From: Chromobotia macracanthus
Taxonomy: Eukaryota > Chordata > Actinopteri > Cypriniformes > Botiidae
NCBI GenBank assembly: GCA_036877525.1
Contig: JAZGTH010000102.1
Location: 806,501-870,500 of the forward strand
DNA length: 64,000 bases
Direction of reading: 5' to 3'
This document shows, piece by piece, positions 25,516-36,200 of the stretch. The notes beneath the pieces were generated by a model. That model was not told where the DNA came from. It worked only from the letters and a program-made list of their open reading frames with translations, and ran no database searches. A program made the translations under genes and the position numbers. Within the stretch, counting starts at the first letter, position 1. Each line of letters starts with the position of its first letter.

Positions 25516-28500
25516 TTAACGTCGATCCTTTCTATCAGACTTGCGATCCCTCTCGCTCCGTGAAGGTCGTCTCCCTGACTTGCTCGCCTCTGGACTGGTC
25601 CTCTTTCTGTCGGATTTGGAGCTCTTGTCTTTGGAGCTTCTGCTCTCGCGGGCACTGCTCTTGGAGGACTTGTGTCCCCTCTCACCTCCGCTCTTCCTGC
25701 GCTCTCTGTCTGACGGTCTGTGATGATGTTTGTGGTCCCGGGCGGCTCTATCCCTGCCGCGGCTGCGAGAGTGTGAACTAGAGGAGGAAGAGGAGGAGCC
25801 AGAGGAACTGCTCCTGCTGCTGGAACCACTGGAAGAAGAACTGGAACCACTTGAAGAAGAGCTTGAAGAGGAGCTGGAAGAAGAGCTACTGCTGCTTCGA
25901 CTGTTGCTCCTTATGGCTTTGTCTTGGGTCCGTCCCCGAATGTTATCAACTTCCTCATCAGCTTCCTTTGTGTCTGCTTGTGGCTGGACTGGCAGTTCTT
26001 CCATCTGCTCTTGAGATCCTTCTGGATCAGGTTCAGGCTGTGACTGTTGGGACTCAAGAGCTGCATGGTCTTCCTCTGTGTTTCCATGTTCCACTGCACT
26101 AGGGGCTGGGGTCTCCAGTGGAGGCTCTTTAGATTCCACAGTCTGTGTTTCCATGTGACTTTCAGGGGATTTCTGAGCATACGTTTTGATGTCCTCCTGA
26201 CATGATGACTCCGTCTCCTGCTCTTCCTCCCTTTTGTCATTACCTACCTCTTCAACTGTAGCTTCTGGACTCTCAAGCTGCAACTTGCCCTGTCCCTCAG
26301 CCTCCCTCACAACCTCACTGGCCTCCATCTGTTCCTCCTCTTCTTCCTTACCCTCAACCGCTCCCACAGCTTCCTCATCCTCTTCCTCCTCCTCTACATT
26401 CCTCTCACTCTCTTGTTTCTCCTCTTTCTCCTCCTCCTCCTCCCCTTTCTCCTGCTCTTGATCTTCCCCCCTCTCCCTCACCTCTGAGCTTTCCTCTCCC
26501 TCCTCCTCCTCCTCCTCAACTACATCTTCCTCATCCTCCATCTCCACATCATGTCTGTTACCTGAAGGCCCTATTTTAGCCTTACCCTCCTCTTGATCTT
26601 CTTTCTTCGCCTCTTCAGCCCGACGGCTATCCTCCGTTTCCCTGTCAACTGCCCTCTGGAACTGACGCCTCGGCCGAGCTTCCATTTTGTTCAGCTGCTC
26701 TGCAAAGGCTTCGCGTCGCTCATCAAACACACCTGAGTAAGACACAACATTTTTAACACTTAGGTTTTAGGTTCACATTTACAGACTTTAGATGCTGTGT
26801 GCCTTTACATGAAATGAATTTACAAATATCCCATGTTAATTCTCATTGAATAGGTGACAGGCCTACACAAAAAAAACAAAGGAATAACCTGCATCAAATT
26901 TTCTGAATTAGTGAAAACAGAGGAAGAACCAGAGATTACCATTTAACTTTTTCTGAGACTCTTCCAGGAGCTTTTGAGTGGCTGAGCACATTTTGCCAGG
27001 CAGGTAAAAGACTGGGGGCTTCGTCTTTGTGCGAATAAACTTGATGAGCTTAGAATTGTGTGTGTTCCACTCCTCTTGCTGGAATTCACAAGAATACCAC
27101 AATGAATACGTGAGAAACAAACATATATATAAAGCTGACTGCCTGACTCCCTGCATCTGTGACACACACCAGCTGAGCGAGCTCCACTTTATGCTCCAGA
27201 AGTCGCAGCTCTGTTTGTTTGGCACGTCTTTCTTCAAACAGCTCTCGCTTTTCACTCTCAACCTTTTTACGCTCCTGTTCTGCCTGCACTTCCAGCTTCT
27301 GCTCAATTTCTTGACGTCTTTTTAACTGGGGAGAAAAAGCACAACGTTTTTCAAATAAATCTGTTTGCTTTGGATGTGGTGTTAGTTTGTGATGTGAGCA
27401 GTTAACTAACTTAATCTCAACATGCACTGAATACAGATTAATCAGGCTGCAAATATATCAGCTTTCTGTGGATCAGTCAAAGACACTGTTTCCTAATGAC
27501 TACCAGGACTAGCAAGAAATGCTTCAGAAAACAGGACACAATATATTTAAAGCAAAACAGAACCATGGAGAATGCTGCCCTAGTGCAAGTATGTTAATGA
27601 GTTTACCCTGTCTGTGGAGACTGTAGACTCCTGTTTAAACTTCTGCAGGGTTCCCATCAACAGACCAAACATACGCCGATTCCTGAACAAGATGATGGGC
27701 GATCAGATTTTAATTTCAGGATAATTATCCAAATAAACTTAGTGAAAACAAACAAAGAAAAAACAATCAAGCAAGAGTTTAAACTATAATCACAGTCAAA
27801 CAGAAACGGTACCTTTGTTTTCCTTTCTCATCCATGGTCTGATCTTGAATAAGGTCTCGGCGTGTGCGCTCTTTGGAGGTAGCTACCACAGATGACTGCA
27901 ACGCTGGCTGCAGGTGGAACACAGAGAATGACTTAACACAGGGTAGAAAGAAAGATCTTCATACAACAGGACAAATGTGCAGTATGCATACTTTTTTGAC
28001 ATCGTCATCCTCCTCAGCGTCGCTGTCATGACGTGAATCTCTCCGGGCTCTCTGATCTCCTGCCAGCCTTGATCAACAAACAAGCAAAAAACAGTGCTAA
28101 ACTGCTATTACATAGCCAGAAACTGGATATGCAAGTATTAGGGCTATAAGTGGATAGTCACCTCAAGAGTGCCCCTTCAATGTCCCTCTGTTTGGCTGGA
28201 GGTCCTCCACCGCTGTCTGAGAGACCACGCCTGAAGTGACAGATGTAACCAACCAATCAGCATTATTAACTGTAAGTGCAGCTATTACAAGCCACTGAAA
28301 GTAAAACAGATTCTTACCTCAGCACGTTGATTCCACGCCCTCTACCTCCACCTGGGCCTGGGATGGTCAGTCTCCTGTTTTGACCCAATCTGGAAGTCAA
28401 AAGGTAACAGATGGCCACTTGTTAGTCTTGTTTTTAAATAAGAACTTTACTGTTCTATCTACACAAGTTCTCAATCATGTGTAGTTTTCGTGAGTTTCAA

Positions 28501-29194
28501 CAGGGTTGTGGACAGCACAGAAAAATCAAAGTGAAGGGAAATACTAAAATGCTGACCATAAAGCTAGAACTATAAAAAGGAGGTAGAACTAGAAGTGAGC
28601 ACTGGTGTACAGATCACACCTCACTTCCCATTCAAACAAAGCAGGAAGTCGTGTCTGGCCTTACAATTTACACATAAAACATTTCTTTCACAGTCCATCT
28701 CAAGAGGAAACACTTATTACACTGATGGGTATACATTTAAATGAACCACAATCGTGCAAATTTCGGCCAGTCTGCAGCTGTACAATGTGGGTTTATGAGG
28801 CGCTCGTGTGGTTTTAAACAGAGACCAGCTTTTAATTCTCTCGCAAACTGAGTGACGAAGAACTGTGAAAACAGGCACGCCATGTCAACGTTCAAACAGA
28901 AACAGAAACAGAAATGTTTTAGTGTAATTGAACGCTGCTTTAATTGAACGCTGCTTTAATGGCTCGCTGTGAACAGGTGATTCTTTAGCCGGTGTGCTAA
29001 CCGCAGTGTTAGCTTGCTAACAGGCCCCGCTGAAACACTTCCACAGTAACATCACAGACTGAAGGCCTCATTAACACGAACCTCAGTTCACTGGGATCTC
29101 TCCCGGTTAGTTTTCGGATATGTTCGTCCACGCTCTTTAAGCTCTCCTTGGCTTTTTCCAGCTGCTCCTGCAAGCTTCGCACGGCCACCGCCAT
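25516..29194 (-). CDS. pnn: pinin, nuclear speckle splicing factor
   Basis: Coding exons, 5' to 3' on the minus strand: 29082-29194, 28318-28389, 28162-28230, 27992-28067, 27813-27907, 27607-27682, 27170-27325, 26940-27078, 25516-26732. They join in phase to 670 residues (human about 717) with standard splice sites. The start reads MAVAVRSLQEQLEKAKESL, almost identical to human pinin. The conserved pinin core follows: LIQDQTMDEKGKQR, FGLLMGTLQKFKQES, ELFEERRAKQTELRLLE and NKMEARPRRQ. The large last exon (from residue 266) encodes a Glu-rich acidic stretch, then a Ser tract (about residues 538-584), then an Arg/Ser-rich basic tail ending RKSDRKDRR. Pinin forms the PSAP complex with RNPS1 and SAP18 on exon-junction complexes, regulates splicing, and has also been reported at desmosomes. 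gemin2 lies just upstream on the same strand. Confidence 0.97.
28924..28960. repeat. 17-bp direct duplication in pnn intron 1
   Basis: AATTGAACGCTGCTTTA occurs twice back to back. It is a small recent tandem duplication with no evident function. Confidence 0.8.
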
Positions 29195-29330
29195 CTTGCT
29201 CCTCGCCGCTCGGCAGCGCGTGGAGTTGCTTTTGCGCGCTCTCGATTCACTCGATGAAGGCGGCGGCGCGCGAAACCGACAGCGAAGCCCCGCCCACAGA
29301 AGCAACGAAATGTTAGACAAATTTATTTAC
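29195..29330 (-). promoter_or_regulatory. pnn: GC-rich pnn promoter / 5' UTR region
   Basis: About 100 bases upstream of the pnn ATG are rich in CpG (GGCGGCGGCGC, GCGCGCTCTCG) and then give way abruptly to AT-rich DNA. This suits a CpG-type housekeeping promoter without a TATA box. No transcription start is mapped. Confidence 0.5.
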
Positions 29331-29823
29331 ATTACTAATTAGGTAATTATTATAATATAATTATTATTATAATTAAAAATATATAATTTACACATTTTTC
29401 AGTATGAAGCCAATTTGTCTCTCCTAGAAAATCAGAAATAATCTAAACACTTGAAGAATTTTCAGTAGTAATAAAATTTGTAACTTATCATGGTACAAAC
29501 AGTACTTAAAATACAGAAAATTGTTAATCATAATTAACAATGAGGCATAATAAATCATACACAAAAAATCATGACTATGACAAGAAAGCAGTTTTTGATG
29601 CAAATGCATTTTATGTAAGAAATCATAAGATTTATTTGACAAATTTTAGTGCTTCAGATGACAAACTGCAGCTGTAACAGGCATACTTTAATTTTACATG
29701 ACGCTCACTAAAGTGGATAAGATGCTGTATCAATCTTTCTAAATGTTACAACAAAATCTCACGAGTGAGGCGCATAATTCATCGATTCACATAAATCTGT
29801 CCTCATCTGTTTGTATGGCTCTC
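29331..29823. other. gemin2-pnn spacer and gemin2 3' UTR
   Basis: AT-rich sequence between the gemin2 stop and the pnn promoter. A minus-strand AATAAA at 29,631-29,636, about 190 bases past the gemin2 stop, is a plausible gemin2 poly(A) signal. No other gene is seen. Confidence 0.5.
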
Positions 29824-31626
29824 TCAGTCTTTGTCAGCCAAATCATTTTGCTCAAAATACCTGTAACACAGAAAACAATGATTATACTTCCTAACACCAC
29901 CTGCACATATTTCAGAGAAATGCTTAATCTGAAGAAATGTCAGTTACCTGGCAACAATACAAATCATCAAGTTAAGAGCTGACAGCCGATCATCATCTTT
30001 GCTCTCCTGGAAGAGAAACAAATTCTGTTTTAGACAACCTATTTTTGGTTCTCAAACGAACAAGCCTTCACCTGCACAACCTCAACAGAAGTCAAAACAT
30101 CCCAAAAAAGCAAGGGAGTGCTTTACCAGAGTGGCCCGCACTGCCGAGCACCTCCTGGCCAGTTGTCTGATAAGAGAATGAGCCTCAGGAAGCAGTGGTT
30201 TCTCAAGGCACGCGAGTAATGCATACAGCCATCTGCCCTGAGCAGATAAATGACATGGTGTGTTCATTATATATGATTTTCAAAATGTTACAGAATTTAA
30301 AAAGTTTGAATAACATTCTTATAACCAAGCCATAGCGTTGGTTATAAGAATGTTATAACCAACATCTAAAAAAAATCTGGATGTTTTGAATGTTCTTAGA
30401 ACATTGCAAATAACATTTTTAATGTTTTTGTAACTTATTGGAAAACCTACAATTGTGAGCTGGGATATCACACTGCTGAACTTACCAACTGTGGCACAAA
30501 GTCTCTCTCCTCAAACCAGCTGATTAAATACTCCAGCACAGCAGAGACTGTCGACTAAATAGAGAACACAATGAAATGAACAGAATAAGCAGCTGGAAGT
30601 GTAATCATGGCTGCTGATAAATGACAAACAGTTACCTGGTTTAATTTGCTGACGATGCTTAGAAAGGGTGGAAAACCAGTCTGATGAAAGATGTGAACAG
30701 TGAGTTTAGAATAAACCTGTTTCCAGAACTCAGATGAGTGAATGACAGAGAGGCTGCGTACCTTGATGTAATCGAGACCTGGATTAACACTGTCTTCATC
30801 TTTCAGATGAATGTTGAGAAGAACATTCTCACCCAAGCAGAACCTTTTCCATCCATCCTCATCCTCAGTTTTTGGCTGTAGGGAAGAAGATTTTTACAAT
30901 TTTTCAATTTCATTTTTTTTATGCTGAGCTTTAGTCCAGAATTTAATGGTCTTACCATAATAACATTATCATCCAGGAACTGAGCTTTCCAATGCTGCCG
31001 ATGCTTGTTAACACTCTGAAACATGAAAGATTTCTGTTATATTTATTAGTTATAATGATCAAATGCTACATACACATTTCAAATCTGATACCTGTCTGAC
31101 TTCTGAAAACATGCCGACTTGTTGTTGCTGCCAGTTCAGACTGGGAGAGAATCCCTGAGGTGCGGGCAGACAACCTGCAATCTGTATCATTCAGGATTAT
31201 AAATAAAGATCATGTTACACTCATGACTGGACACTGTCATTTACTGAAGTCACTGTAGATCGCTATCACACTCACGGAAGCATTCACAGATTGTTTCTTC
31301 TTTAGCTTCTTTGGATCAATTTGTGCAACAACAACATCTGGGCACATAGATGCTTCTCTCCTGTAGAACAACACAGATATAATATACACTGTGAAAATCA
31401 TATGGCCACTACATAATAACAAAATATAACAATAATGTGTTTCAAAGACTTCTTAAATGTTCTGTATGTTTCATAAAGCACTTTGTAAACACGGTTTTAC
31501 AAGATTTTCCTCTTATTTCATTCCTACACTATTTTGTATTACCTTGTACCTCCTTCCATGTTGTGTACTTAAGTTTATGCACACGTCTTCAGTAAATCAC
31601 TTTTAATCACGATTAAGGTGCTAAAC

Positions 31627-31672
<46 letters not shown>

Positions 31673-31870
31673 TTCTATTGACGTAGAATGTAAAAGGATC
31701 AGTGAATGAAGACGGACTTACTGGACCTGTCTCAGGTACTCTTGTGGGTTTCTGGGAGGTTCGTTGAGATCTATCTCTTCTGTATCACATGAGTCCACAG
31801 GCAGAAGTCTGGGCATGAGCTCCTCCACGTCAGACTTCATGTCTCTGCGGTATCTTCTGTGCTGGACCAT
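29824..31870 (-). CDS. gemin2: Gemin2, SMN-complex core subunit
   Basis: Ten coding exons on the minus strand: 31722-31870, 31276-31360, 31092-31181, 30956-31015, 30762-30875, 30636-30680, 30486-30554, 30127-30237, 29948-30006, 29824-29860. They join in phase to 272 residues (human 280). Diagnostic stretches are VEELMPRLLPVDSCDTEEID, CPDVVVAQIDPKKLKKKQSV, GFPPFLSIVSKLNQ, GRWLYALLACLEKPLLPEAH and the end RYFEQNDLAD. Gemin2 grips the Sm protein pentamer during spliceosomal snRNP assembly and binds SMN. The start at 31,870 gives 10 residues before MKSDVEELMPRL. A start at the second Met is possible, because human starts also vary here. Confidence 0.97.
30305..30470. repeat. dispersed repeat, copy 2, with 19-bp hairpin
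   Basis: It lies in a gemin2 intron. Bases 30,310-30,328 are the exact reverse complement of 30,338-30,356 (9-base loop). It continues with GGATGTTTTGAATGTTCTTA, AACATTTTTAATGTTTTTG and TGTGAGCTGGG, matching the repeat at about 9.04-9.26 kb. Confidence 0.7.
31626..31671. repeat. (AAT)n microsatellite in gemin2 intron 1
   Basis: About 15 uninterrupted AAT trinucleotides between gemin2 coding exons 1 and 2. Confidence 0.95.
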
Positions 31871-33020
31871 CAGAAGAAATCAACATCTGAGCTGCGCTTT
31901 CACCTCTCCATGTTGAAAACACGCTGATGACGACTAATAGAGTCGACGGTTACCATGGTGACGTTGATTCACAGACATGACGAGTGCCACCTGACGTTTA
32001 GGAGGAGAATGTGCCCAGAATAAGAACGACACGTTCTTCACATACAAAGACACATTTTAAATGATATCTGTAAAATATTAAATTGTATTATTTGTTTTTT
32101 GTGTTCAGAAATCGCTACAAATTGAAGTTTCTTTCTAAAAAGTAATAATAATTCTGTTACAGTGGACAAGGTGAGTGCTTATATAAAATGACTGTAGGAG
32201 AGTAAAGTCTGACTAACTGTGTTCTGTCTGTGCATGACATGTTGTTTTAATAAATGAATATCCACCCAAGACGTTATTAATACATACATAAAGGAAAGCT
32301 AAAAGTTAACATTTCTTATGAATTATAATCATACACGAGCTGCTCAACCAGTTTCTGGATCAGTAAGCCTGCTTATAAAGTCATATTTAACACACCCACT
32401 TATGAAACAAATACCTCCCTACATTTTAACCACATCATATAACCTGCTCATGAACAAGAGCTTAAACCTGTATAGTCCAGCTCTTCTCTTACCCTGTCCA
32501 GACATGTGAGCTGGTGTTACACTGGCTCATTCCTCAGAGGCGCAGGTTTCATTATAAATGTCGTTTCATATTTTCTATAACAGAAAGTCTCTTCTGTGCC
32601 TTCATCTCACACGCTCTTCTTTACTGTAGTTATACACCACGTCAAATGTCCTCTGTTGTATTGTTGTAACGCTGTTTGTTCATAATAAAAATAAAGAAAG
32701 TGACTTTAAAGTAAGACTCAAGTCCTGTGCGCTGTCACTTTAAAACTCAAGCGGGACGTGCTGCTGGGTGACGTCTGGGAGAAACCAAGACCTTTCTAAG
32801 GGTCATTGTGTGTGAATTTGACACTTATCCGCTTATTTAGCAACGCGTGAGCATTTAAATAATGAAGTTACATGTTTTATCTCAAACTGAACATCTTTAA
32901 TGCGCATGTTGTACAGGTTTTCCAGTTACCGACTCACTGTTAAACGCAGAGTGCGCTCTTCCCTCACTCGTCATGATCATCGAGATCATCAGATCACGGC
33001 GCGCTCCGGTCCGATCGCTC
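31871..33020. promoter_or_regulatory. divergent gemin2 / mia2 intergenic region
   Basis: About 1.15 kb between the gemin2 ATG (minus) and the mia2 5' repeat. CRE-like TGACGTTG near 31,957 and CTGACGTTT near 31,990 lie close to gemin2. CpG-containing sequence (GGACGTGCTGC, GGTGACGTCTGGG) lies at about 32,755-32,780, nearer mia2. The middle is AT-rich and shows no exon, notably none encoding an SH3 domain. Promoter positions are inferred. Confidence 0.45.
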
Positions 33021-33206
33021 GATCTGATGTGATCTGATGTGATGTGATCTGATCTGATGTGATCTGAACTGATGTGATCTGATCTGATGTGATCTGAACT
33101 GATCTGATGTGATCTGAACTGATCTGATGTGATGTGATCTGAACTGATCTGATGTGATCTGATCTGATGTGATCTGAACTGATGTGATCTGAACTGATCT
33201 GATCTG
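33021..33206. repeat. pentamer minisatellite abutting the mia2 start codon
   Basis: About 37 pentamers of TGATC, TGATG and TGAAC in irregular order, ending directly at the mia2 ATG (33,207). The TGATG-TGATC junction writes ATGTGA, an ATG followed at once by a TGA stop, 12 times. The mia2 start itself is a variant of the last unit. If the 5' UTR includes this tract, it carries a string of minimal start-stop reading frames. Confidence 0.9.
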
Positions 33207-36200
33207 ATGATGACACCTGAATTGAAGACCGAGCCGCAGGTCACGGAGGCGCCTGACATGAGAGGAGCAGCGCGGATGTGCTACACACTCGCCGTGGAGA
33301 AAATCAGAGATGTATGTGGACGTGAACGTGTGTGTCAGCTCTCGAGTGTGATTACTTTCCCTCCATCAGTCATCGTTACCAGACTTACTTCAGTTTATTT
33401 CATGTTTAAATGCTGTTTTGATGTGTACTGACACTCTGTCTGGTTAACTTTAATGCGTCAGGCTGCTTATTACTTCAGAATAAATGTTGGTTTGTGTATA
33501 TAATGTTTTTGCTGTGTGCAGTATTGTGTAATGTAAACTGTAACCATGGCACCATATGTTTTGTCTTAGGTTGTGTCTTCACTTCCTGATGACATCCGGC
33601 CCGGTCCAGACCTATATGGACTTCCATGGGAAGCTGTGATTTTTACTGGCTTTGTTGGGTTATGCACGCTGCTTCTGTTCAGCTGCAGGTTCATCCAGTC
33701 TGTAAGTGACTCTGAGTTATGATCAGTCGTTTTCATGCACATCATCATTTCAGTAAGCTAGTAACATAATCATAATGTCTGTCTGTTTTGATGTGCAGGT
33801 CAGAAGCAAACTGAATGCAAGTGAGTTTGTTTTCTTATCTGTCGTAATGTTAGCCGCACCGTCTGCTTACACTGATCCCGTCTGTTCTCTGGTTTGATTG
33901 TAGGTAAAGAGAAACAAATGGTTCAGAAAGTGGCAGAACTGTTGGATGAAAAGTGCAAAGTTCTGCAGACATTCAGTGAAGTCAAACAAAAGGTAAGAGA
34001 CCATGTCATTCTCACTGTCCCAGTATTTAATACACATGAATGCTTGTTTGTTAATGCATCGTCCTGAAACAGCTGTCTGTCTGCTTCAACAGTGTGAGAA
34101 CCTGGAGTCCACACTTCAGAACAATGGTTTATCTTCTCAAACTGCAGAGAAAGAAAGTTTAGAGGTACAGACTGTCTTTATGTAGATGTTTAATAATACC
34201 TGACATTAACTGATTATTAGTTACTGTTTAACAGTTTTTTATTTAATGGATTTATTATTATTGTTTCCATTTTGCCATGTATCCACTTGGTTTTATTCAT
34301 TAAAACATCAAGCATCTGGCATTAATAAAAACATGTCTAGTTGCTCCTATAATAAAGTTATACATCACAACCGATTATTATTCTTACAGAATTCAGTTTT
34401 TCAAGAGAATGTATTACACACAAGTTTGAACCCAGTTCTCATCAGTGTATGAACCTGTCAGAAACAGTGACTCTTACTTCTGCTGTGAACTGACCAGTCC
34501 AATCACACTGTATTCAGGTGACATCACAGAAGCTGGAGCAGTCAAACGCTCGGATGAAAAGGGAAGTTAAACGGCTGCAGGAGGAGCTGACCCAGCAAAA
34601 CAAAGCAAGAAAACAGCAGGAGGATCAGGTGTTGTTTTAATATACTGAATCATCTGTGCTGCAGAGAGTCGCCCTTTATAGACGTGATGATTTGCTGACC
34701 TTCCTGTAGCTCAATGGGTAGTGTGTGAGGCTAGCACAATAGTAGAATCATGGGTTTGAATGCTGAATGCCTTTGACTTTGAAAACCAATGGTTTTTATA
34801 CTCAGTGCTTTGATTTTACTTGAATCACTTGAGGCTGTGAATTACTGAGTAACATCTCAGGTTCTTTGTCCTCCAGCTGGCTGAGCTCAAGCAGACTTTA
34901 CAGAACCTAGAAGAAGAAGCTAAAAAACGGAAGTCACAGTTACAACAGGTATGAGTTATGTGTAAGATACATGTTACTCTTAAGCTATAAAAACATGCTG
35001 CGTGATGGTACAGCTTAATCTGTGTGTAGAACAACACAACTCTGAAGATACATGAGATCAACACAGAGCGACTGCAGAAGAACCTGCAGGCTGCCAAAGA
35101 GGAGAAGAACATGCTGCTAGAGAGTAAAGCCCAGGTGAGATAATAGTTAGCCGAGAGAAATGTGTGTGTGTGTGTTTGTAAATGGACAAAGTGGAGGAGC
35201 TGAACCTGAGACATTTGTAAGTCATCTGATTTGATGAGCTGTGTTCAGAGATGTGACTGCACATCAATTGAATTCTATATTAATGGGCCAAGTTGATATA
35301 TTGCTTGACAACATGTGTAACAACACCCATAAATTGTGTTAAATTTATTTGTTTGTTGATTAACTATAATCTGGTTTTCACTCTTTAGCTGGTTCAGGAG
35401 GCAGAGGGCTGGAATGAACGTCTCAGTGAGCTGGAGGAGGAGATGAAGATGTGTGCAAGATCTCACACTGACATGATGGAGAACTGCGCTAACAAAGACC
35501 AGCGCATCAAAGTAAAAACACACCGATACCTGCAACCAACCCAGCAAACATGCACTTCTGACTGTCTAACTGTCTTCTCTTCCTGTGTCAGTCTCTGACA
35601 GACTGTCTTCTGAAGATGAAGGACTGGGACTCTGAAGATGACACCAGCATCATGAACAAAACAGCTGGAACTAAGAACGGAGACACTGCAGGTTTAAACT
35701 CTTTCTGCTCGGTTGCAAACATTGCTGTCAGCTGTAATGTAAACAAAAATGTAAATATTCAGCTTCATAAGTATCATGAAATGAAGTGGCATTTTTGTTG
35801 TATGCTTGCAGATTTCCATCAAAAGCAGAAAGTACAGAAACTTATTGAAGCTGCTAAGGTATTCCTACAGTTACCTCTGTTTGTCCCAAAACCTTATGAG
35901 CTCCCTAACTAGACAGCACTTTGAACGCTGTCTAGGCAGGCAGTCACCAGGTTTTGAGCCGCAGCCTTTAGTTGTTAGATTTAATAAATAATGTGAGTCT
36001 GCTTCCAAACTATTGTGAATTATTAGACCATAAATATACACAAGCAACTGCTGTGTACATGAATGCTTTCCTTTTCAAAGATGAGTGCAGACCTGAAGTC
36101 CATGAATGAAGAGAAGAACAGAGTGTTTGCCAAACTCACAGATGAGATAAAAGCCCAAGAAGATCTCCAAGGTAGAGAGTTTGGCATTTCAGCATATCAA

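Noticed and set aside
25541..26461. Plus-strand open frames opposite the pnn last exon (Leu-, Glu- and Ser-rich)
   Set aside because: They are the antisense of the Ser- and Glu-rich pinin tail. Low-complexity codons produce the open frames.
32897..33259. Minus-strand 120-codon frame of repeated S-D-H-I-R
   Set aside because: It is the antisense reading of the pentamer repeat upstream of mia2.
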